The notes under the pieces: model-generated
The model's input: only the letters and a program-made list of their open reading frames with translations
The model's database searches: none
What the model was told of the DNA's origin: nothing
NCBI GenBank assembly: GCA_023266245.1
Contig: JAHFRO010000028.1
Location: 1 to 12,399, forward strand
DNA: 12,399 nucleotides
DNA from: Betaproteobacteria bacterium
Lineage (GTDB): Bacteria > Pseudomonadota > Gammaproteobacteria > Burkholderiales > SG8-41
Reading direction: 5' to 3'
Shown: positions 8,219 through 12,399 of the stretch, one piece after another
Layout: each line of letters opens with the position of its first letter
Position numbering within the stretch: position 1 is the first letter of the stretch
Program-made: the position numbers and the translations under genes

Positions 8219-9430
8219 GTGCCCAATCTGGTCAATCCACACGGAGGGGAAAAGCTCAGGCCGCTGCTGCTCGAAGGCGCCGCTTTGGCGGAACAGAGAA
8301 AGCGCGCGCAGACGCTGCCCAGGGTTCCGGTCAGTTCGCGCGAAAAAGGCGACCTGATCATGCTCGGGATCGGCGGCTTCACCCCCCTCGACGGATTCAT
8401 GACACACACCGATTGGCGCGGTGTATGCGACGGGATGACGCTGGCGAACGGACTGTTCTGGCCGATCCCGATCACACTTTCGACCAACAAGGAGACCGCC
8501 GGGCAGATCAAGCTCGGCGGTGACGTCGCGCTCGTCGAGGGCAGCGAAATCCTCGCGAGCATGAAGGTCACCGAAAAGTACACCATGGACAAAGCGCACG
8601 AGTGCGCAACGGTGTTCAAGACCACCGACCTCGAACACCCCGGTGTGAAAATGGTGATGGAGCAAGGCGAGGTCAACCTCGGCGGTCCGGTGAAAGTGCT
8701 CTCCCAGGGCGGGTTTCCGGAGAAATACGGCGCTCTCTATATGACGCCGGCCCAGACCCGCGCCGTGTTCGAGGCCAACGGCTGGTCCACGGTTGCCGCA
8801 TTCCAGACGCGCAACCCCATGCACCGCTCGCACGAGTATCTCGCCAAGGTCGCGATCGAAGTGTGCGACGGCGTGCTGATCCACTCTCTGCTAGGCAATC
8901 TCAAACCCGGCGACATCCCGGCCGAGGTGCGCACCAGGGCGATCGCCGCGCTGATCGACAAGTACTTCGTGAAAAAGACCGTGGTGCAGTCCGGCTATCC
9001 GCTCGACATGCGCTATGCGGGACCGCGCGAAGCGCTGCTGCACGCCCTGTTCCGGCAGAACTACGGCTGCTCCCACCAGATCGTGGGACGCGATCACGCA
9101 GGAGTCGGCGGCTATTACGGTCCATTCGACGCACACAAGATCTTCGACGAGATCCCGAACGGTGTGCTGGAAACCCGGCCGCTCAAAATCGACTGGACTT
9201 TCTGGTGTTACCAGTGCGGCGGCATGGCTTCCGACCGCACCTGCCCGCACCGGCAGCAGGACCGCCTGTTGCTATCCGGCACCAAGCTCCGAAAGTTGCT
9301 TTCCGAAGGCACGCCGGTGCCCGCGGAGTTCAGCCGTCCGGAGGTGCTCGATATCTTGCGCGAATACTACCGCGGACTCAAGGACGATGAGAAAGTCGAG
9401 GTCAAGCTGCGCGGACATTCGGCGAGGTAG
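8219..9430 (+). CDS. sat: ATP sulfurylase (sulfate adenylyltransferase), dissimilatory type
   Basis: This 403-residue cytoplasmic enzyme interconverts ATP + sulfate and adenosine 5'-phosphosulfate + pyrophosphate. The N-terminus (LVNPHGG, then GIGGFTPLDGFM at 50-61) closely resembles homo-oligomeric Sat of sulfate reducers as I remember it. It differs from the CysD/CysN assimilatory pair. Active-site motifs are QTRNPMHRSHE (196-206) and GRDHAGVG (290-297). Cys330, Cys333, Cys342 and His344 form a probable zinc site known in this subfamily. There is no fused APS kinase. The start is GTG, supported by alignment of the first residues; no Shine-Dalgarno is visible. In a betaproteobacterium such a Sat usually runs in reverse, making ATP from APS during sulfur oxidation. 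No apr, dsr, sox or cys gene is nearby, so direction is inferred. Confidence 0.95.
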   Translation: MPNLVNPHGGEKLRPLLLEGAALAEQRKRAQTLPRVPVSSREKGDLIMLGIGGFTPLDGFMTHTDWRGVCDGMTLANGLFWPIPITLSTNKETAGQIKLGGDVALVEGSEILASMKVTEKYTMDKAHECATVFKTTDLEHPGVKMVMEQGEVNLGGPVKVLSQGGFPEKYGALYMTPAQTRAVFEANGWSTVAAFQTRNPMHRSHEYLAKVAIEVCDGVLIHSLLGNLKPGDIPAEVRTRAIAALIDKYFVKKTVVQSGYPLDMRYAGPREALLHALFRQNYGCSHQIVGRDHAGVGGYYGPFDAHKIFDEIPNGVLETRPLKIDWTFWCYQCGGMASDRTCPHRQQDRLLLSGTKLRKLLSEGTPVPAEFSRPEVLDILREYYRGLKDDEKVEVKLRGHSAR

Positions 9431-9537
9431 TTCTGAAAATGCGAGCTTTTCCGCAGAGACGCCGGACAGGCGGAGAAAGCGCCCTATTTGTCCCGGCGAC
9501 TCGGCGACTTCGCGGCTACTGCTCTATTACGTGATCC
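9431..9537. other. sat-dehydrogenase intergenic region
   Basis: This 107-nt gap shows no clear promoter, terminator or ribosome binding site. It has a CGCAGAGACGC motif followed by GGCGGAGAAAGCGCC and then GGCGACTCGGCGACTTCGCGG. These look like short degenerate intergenic repeats. CGCC/GGCG at about 9460-9472 can form only a weak 4-bp hairpin. Confidence 0.5.
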
Positions 9538-10689
9538 ATGCATAACGCCCTTCACTCCCGCCGCCTCCTGCTCTTGCTAGTCCTCGTTGGTTCGCCCTAC
9601 TCGCCTGTCCCGCTCCCGGCCCGAGCGCAGACGATCAACACCCAGGAACACGCATTACGCGTGGTCAAGGTCGTCGAAGGGTTGGAGCATCCGTGGGGGC
9701 TGGCGTTCCTGCCCGAAGGCAGGATGCTCGTCACGGAGCGTCCGGGAAGGCTGCGTATAGTCGGCAAGGACGGCAGGCTCGATCCGCAGCCCGTCGCCGG
9801 TCTGCCGCAGATCGCGGCCTACGGCCAGGGCGGGCTGCTCGATGTGGCGCTACACCCGCGCTTTGCGGAAAACGGACTGGTCTACCTCTCCTACGCCGCG
9901 CGCGGCGACGGCGGCGTCGGCACCGAGGTCGCGCGCGGCAGGCTCGCCGGCAACCGGCTCGAAAACGTCCAGGTCATCTTCCGCCAGCAGCCCAAGGGCA
10001 GTACCGAGCGCCACTTCGGCTCGCGGCTTGTCTTCGACCGCGAGGGTTACCTCTACATCACGCTCGGCGACCGCGGCGAGATGGAGCGCGCTCAGAAGCC
10101 CGACGATCACGCCGGATCGGTGATCCGCATGCACGACGACGGGCGCGTGCCGAAGGACAATCCCTTCGTCGGCAGGCCCGGCTGGAAGCCGGAGAAATAC
10201 ACCCTCGGCAACCGCAACCTGCAGGGCGCGGCGCTGCATCCGCAGACCGGCCTGTTGTGGACGCACGAGCACGGGCCGCAGGGCGGCGACGAGATCAACG
10301 TGATCCGCGCCGGCGTCAATTACGGCTGGCCGGTCATCACCTACGGCGTCAACTACGGCACCGGCACGAAGATCGGCGAAGGCACGCACAAGCCCGGCAT
10401 GGCGCAGCCTCTCTACTACTGGGTGCCTTCGATTGCGCCTTCAGGCATGGCGTTCTACACGGGGGACAGGTTCCCGCGCTGGCGCGGCAACCTCTTCGTC
10501 GGCGCGCTGCGCGACGAGATGCTGGTGCGATTGAGGCTCGATGGCGAGAAGGTCGTGAAAGAAGAACGGATGCTGCGGGGCGTGCTGGGGCGCATCCGCG
10601 ACGTGCGCAACGGCCCTGACGGCTACCTCTATCTCCTCACCGACTCCCCGAACGGGGTGCTCGCGCGGCTGGAGCCCGCTGATCGCTAG
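9538..10689 (+). CDS. PQQ-dependent aldose sugar dehydrogenase-like protein (GSDH beta-propeller)
   Basis: This 383-residue secreted protein belongs to the soluble glucose/sorbosone dehydrogenase family (YliI/Asd type). Family members use pyrroloquinoline quinone and calcium to oxidise aldoses at C1 in the periplasm. The signal peptide has HSRR, a Leu-rich core and a likely cut after ARA (30). Propeller motifs include GLEHPWGLAFLPEGRMLVTER (48-68) and GQGGLLDVALHP. The probable catalytic His159 is in ERHFGSRL, LGDRG has Asp178, LGNRNLQG has Arg226, and HEHGPQGGDEIN (243-254) is the usual family block. Length is normal. The ATG at 9538 has no good Shine-Dalgarno but gives a proper signal peptide. 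No PQQ biosynthesis genes are nearby, and true substrates of such homologues are often unknown. Confidence 0.9.
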   Translation: MHNALHSRRLLLLLVLVGSPYSPVPLPARAQTINTQEHALRVVKVVEGLEHPWGLAFLPEGRMLVTERPGRLRIVGKDGRLDPQPVAGLPQIAAYGQGGLLDVALHPRFAENGLVYLSYAARGDGGVGTEVARGRLAGNRLENVQVIFRQQPKGSTERHFGSRLVFDREGYLYITLGDRGEMERAQKPDDHAGSVIRMHDDGRVPKDNPFVGRPGWKPEKYTLGNRNLQGAALHPQTGLLWTHEHGPQGGDEINVIRAGVNYGWPVITYGVNYGTGTKIGEGTHKPGMAQPLYYWVPSIAPSGMAFYTGDRFPRWRGNLFVGALRDEMLVRLRLDGEKVVKEERMLRGVLGRIRDVRNGPDGYLYLLTDSPNGVLARLEPADR

Positions 10690-10793
10690 TTGCGCGGCAA
10701 GGTTGCCGGCGAGAGCTGTTCCGCCGCAGCCGCCTGTGGGATCGGCGGCAAACACGGGCGCTTGCATGAGCGCCGCAACGGCGCCGCACCCCG
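10690..10793. other. Convergent intergenic region with GC-rich hairpins
   Basis: This gap separates the dehydrogenase (plus) from scpB (minus). It holds three perfect stems: CGGCAA/TTGCCG at 10695-10708, GCCGCC/GGCGGC at 10729-10749 with a 9-nt loop, and GCGCCG/CGGCGC at 10770-10784 with a 3-nt loop. None is followed by a U-tract on either strand, so they are not classic intrinsic terminators. They could still end or stabilise the two converging transcripts. Confidence 0.5.
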
Positions 10794-11417
10794 TCAGGCA
10801 GCTGCCGCTCTTGGCATTACCGCAACCGGCTCGGGTTCCGGCTCTTCCGCGGCCGGCGGCGGCGCCGCTCCCACCGATTCAACCAGCGCTCCCAGGTCTT
10901 CGAGCGGCGGCAGCTCATCCAGTGCGTGCAGGTTGAGATCGTCGAGGAAAGTCCTGGTCGTGGCATAGAGCGCGGGCCGCCCCGGCACTTCGCGGTGGCC
11001 CACCACGTCGATCCAGCCACGCTCTTCCAATGTCCTGATGATAGGGGTGGAGACCGTGACACCGCGGATTTCCTCGATGTCGCCGCGGGTGACGGGCTGC
11101 CGGTAGGCGATGATCGCGAGCGTCTCCATCACCGCGCGCGAATAGCGCGGCGGCTTCAGGGGATTGAGGCGCTCGATGAACTGCTGATACTCGGGCCTGG
11201 CGCGGAAGCGCCAACCGGAAGCGACGTTGACCAGCTCGACGCCCCTGCCCTGCCAGTCGCTGCGCAACTCTTCGAGCACGCGGCGCAGCGTGTCGCTGGA
11301 CAGTTCCTCGTCGAACAGTTTTTTCAAATCCGAGAGCGCGAGCGGCTCCTGGCTGGTCAGCAACGCGGCTTCCAGCACCTTCTTCACCTGTCCGAGATCG
11401 AGCGACGAGTTTTCCAT
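10794..11417 (-). CDS. scpB: Segregation and condensation protein B
   Basis: This 207-residue partner of the SMC-ScpA condensin complex acts on the nucleoid. ScpB dimers bind the middle of the ScpA kleisin and help organise and separate newly replicated chromosomes. Two winged-helix domains are visible: about 8-75 (VKKVLEAALLTSQEPLALSDL) and about 90-168. The second carries the family signature RYSRAVMETLAIIAYRQPVT, then GDIEEIRGV and GRPALYATT. The C-terminal tail (about 178-207) is rich in Pro, Glu and Ala and likely disordered, as is common in proteobacterial ScpB. The ATG has GGGA 6 nt upstream and lies 12 nt after the scpA stop, so the two genes form an operon. No smc gene is in the window, which is usual in Proteobacteria. 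Confidence 0.96.
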   Translation of the reverse strand: MENSSLDLGQVKKVLEAALLTSQEPLALSDLKKLFDEELSSDTLRRVLEELRSDWQGRGVELVNVASGWRFRARPEYQQFIERLNPLKPPRYSRAVMETLAIIAYRQPVTRGDIEEIRGVTVSTPIIRTLEERGWIDVVGHREVPGRPALYATTRTFLDDLNLHALDELPPLEDLGALVESVGAAPPPAAEEPEPEPVAVMPRAAAA

Positions 11418-11429
11418 TCTTGTCCCGTG

Positions 11430-12230
11430 TCATTCCACGGCTGTGAGGTGGCCGGTCTTCAGTTTCACGTAAATCGGGGTGTAGGCCGCCTGCTGGGTGA
11501 GCTCGACCAGACTCTCTCGCGCGAGCTCGAGCAGCGCGAGCAAGGTCACCACCAGCACCGCGATGCCCTGCGCCGGCTCGAACAACTCCTTGAACTCGAC
11601 GTAGCGCGCCTCCTGCAGGCGGCGCAGGATGCGGCTCATGTGCTCGCGCACCGAGAGCTGCTCGCGCGTGATGCGGTGGTGGCTATACACCGCCGCGCGC
11701 GTCAGCAGCGCCAGCCATGCTGTGCGCAGGTCCTCGGCATTCACCTCCGGCATCTGCCCGGCAACCGTTTGCTCGAACAGCACGTGCACCAGCGAGAAAT
11801 CGCGCCCGGCCTGCGGCAGGTCGTTCAGGCGCTGCGCGGCAAGCTTCATCTGCTCGTACTCCAGCAGCCGGCGCGCCAGCTCCGCGCGCGGATCTTCCTC
11901 GAGGTCCCCCGTCGTCGGCCGTGGCAGCAGCAGCCGCGACTTGATCTCGATCAGCATCGCCGCCATCAGCAGGTACTCGGCGGCAAGCTCCAGAGAGCGC
12001 GCGCGCATCATCTCGACATACTCGAGATACTGCACCGTGAGCTTCGCCATCGGGATGTCGAGCACGTTGATATTTTCCTTGCGGATCAGATACAGCAGCA
12101 AGTCGAGCGGCCCTTCGAACTGCTCGAGAAAGACCTCCAGCGCATCGGGCGGGATGTAAAGGTCTTGCGGAACCTCGAGGATCGGCCGGCCGTAGACCTT
12201 GGCGATGGGAGTGGTTGCGATTTCGCTCAT
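11430..12230 (-). CDS. scpA: Segregation and condensation protein A (kleisin)
   Basis: This 266-residue kleisin bridges the heads of an SMC dimer and recruits ScpB. The N-terminal SMC-neck-binding region has FEGPLDLLLYLIRKENINVL (38-57), followed by the hallmark EYLLMAAMLIEIKSRLLLP (85-103). The C-terminal winged helix (about 190-266) ends AAYTPIYVKLKTG. I chose the ATG at 12230 because GGAGG lies 4 nt upstream and the protein then starts at a normal length. An upstream TTG in frame (12269) would add only 13 unconserved-looking residues. The frame has no stop back to the window edge, but that stretch has no recognisable protein. Betaproteobacterial ScpA often has a short N-terminal extension like the one here (1-30). 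It is co-transcribed with scpB. Confidence 0.95.
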   Translation of the reverse strand: MSEIATTPIAKVYGRPILEVPQDLYIPPDALEVFLEQFEGPLDLLLYLIRKENINVLDIPMAKLTVQYLEYVEMMRARSLELAAEYLLMAAMLIEIKSRLLLPRPTTGDLEEDPRAELARRLLEYEQMKLAAQRLNDLPQAGRDFSLVHVLFEQTVAGQMPEVNAEDLRTAWLALLTRAAVYSHHRITREQLSVREHMSRILRRLQEARYVEFKELFEPAQGIAVLVVTLLALLELARESLVELTQQAAYTPIYVKLKTGHLTAVE

Positions 12231-12379
12231 CTCGCCTCCGGCATGGCAGTTGGCGCGGGCGCGGCGCAACGGCCGGGCTCTAAATGCTGAGGGGGAAGTA
12301 ATCCGCCGGCCGGGAAGCCGGTGCCAGTGGTAGCCCCATGGGCTGGCGCAGGAGCGCCGTCGAAAAGCGACGCTGGCAT
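12227..12379 (-). CDS. Possible 50-codon leader ORF overlapping scpA
   Basis: The reading frame starts at ATG (12379) and ends in TGA, overlapping the scpA ATG as ATGA. The product would be 50 residues rich in Ala, Pro and Gly with no recognisable domain. There is no ribosome binding site. A -10-like TAGAAT (12386-12391) ends 6 nt before the ATG, so the transcript could start at the A of the codon and be leaderless. GC-rich DNA readily leaves such frames open, so this is a weak call. Confidence 0.2.
   Translation of the reverse strand: MPASLFDGAPAPAHGATTGTGFPAGGLLPPQHLEPGRCAAPAPTAMPEAR
12306..12378. other. Compact multi-helix structured element upstream of scpA
   Basis: Plus-strand pairs are hairpin CCGGC/GCCGG (12306-12310 with 12317-12321) and closing stem TGCCAG/CTGGCA (12322-12327 with 12373-12378). 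The closing stem encloses AGCCC/GGGCT (12332-12336 with 12340-12344), GGCGC/GCGCC (12345-12349 with 12354-12358) and GTCG/CGAC (12359-12362 with 12368-12371). All are exact, and only a handful of bases are left unpaired between helices. The transcript direction is probably minus (scpA leader). I do not recognise it as a known riboswitch. Confidence 0.5.
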
Positions 12380-12385
12380 CGCCGT

Positions 12386-12391
12386 ATTCTA
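12386..12391 (-). promoter_or_regulatory. Possible -10 element for scpA-scpB
   Basis: The minus strand reads TAGAAT, one base from TATAAT, about 156 nt before the scpA start. The -35 region would lie at or past the window edge, so the promoter cannot be confirmed. Confidence 0.3.
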
Positions 12392-12399
12392 CAGGGAAA

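Noticed and set aside
10926..12290. 454-codon open frame on the plus strand opposite scpA-scpB
   Set aside because: It is the complement of two well-conserved genes, is rich in His, Arg and Gln, has no domain and spans both genes. It is a shadow of GC-rich codon use.
12311..12337. Resemblance of GGGAAGCCGGTG on the plus strand to the cobalamin riboswitch core
   Set aside because: The following conserved blocks (AAUCC, then CUGCCCCCGCAACUGU) are missing and the strand is opposite to scpA, so the match is only local.
12367..12377. GCGACGCTGGC, an 11-mer that also occurs in the E. coli REP palindrome
   Set aside because: The rest of the REP consensus is absent; an 11-base GC-rich match is likely chance. 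A genome copy count would settle it.
12231..12399. N-terminal extension of ScpA to the window edge
   Set aside because: The frame is open, but the translation has no ScpA resemblance and a good GGAGG site precedes the ATG at 12230.

Overview
The window is chromosomal DNA from a GC-rich proteobacterium, most likely a betaproteobacterium near Nitrosomonadales. The basis is the 16S rRNA read on the minus strand, which includes a GGATTATGTGGATTAATTCG stretch at 797-816 that I associate from memory with Nitrosomonas-type sequences. A dissimilatory-type ATP sulfurylase and a Gram-negative tripartite efflux pump fit such an organism, possibly a sulfur oxidiser. I see no phage, transposase, CRISPR array or other mobile gene.

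Region 1 (1-2055, minus strand) is the promoter-proximal part of an rRNA operon. In transcription order it holds a strong sigma70-type promoter with an AT-rich upstream stretch, tRNA-fMet, a boxA/boxC antitermination leader, 16S rRNA, a short spacer and tRNA-Ile(GAU), which is cut by the window edge. The 23S and 5S genes should lie beyond position 1. The unusual point is that the initiator tRNA sits inside the 5' leader, three nucleotides ahead of boxA. The sequences flanking 16S form a 26-position RNase III processing stem.

Region 2 (2129-7999, minus strand) is a compact three-gene operon for an RND efflux system: TolC-family outer-membrane channel, then periplasmic adaptor, then inner-membrane RND pump. 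The genes overlap by 4 nt or lie 1 nt apart, and an extended -10 promoter can be seen upstream. No regulator gene is adjacent.

Region 3 (8000-8218) is the divergent intergenic region between the efflux operon and sat. It contains a perfect 7-bp-arm palindrome.

Region 4 (8219-10689, plus strand) holds sat (ATP sulfurylase of the sulfate-reducer/sulfur-oxidiser type, GTG start) and a secreted PQQ-dependent aldose-sugar-dehydrogenase-like beta-propeller protein. The two are 107 nt apart and have no obvious functional link.

Region 5 (10794-12399, minus strand) is scpA-scpB, the kleisin and winged-helix partners of SMC condensin, convergent with region 4. The scpA leader, up to the window edge, can fold into a very compact four-helix junction plus a fifth hairpin. 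It also contains a 50-codon reading frame whose stop overlaps the scpA start, with a -10-like hexamer just upstream. This leader and the fMet-containing rRNA leader are the two places I consider most worth checking. The protein-coding genes are ordinary members of known families.
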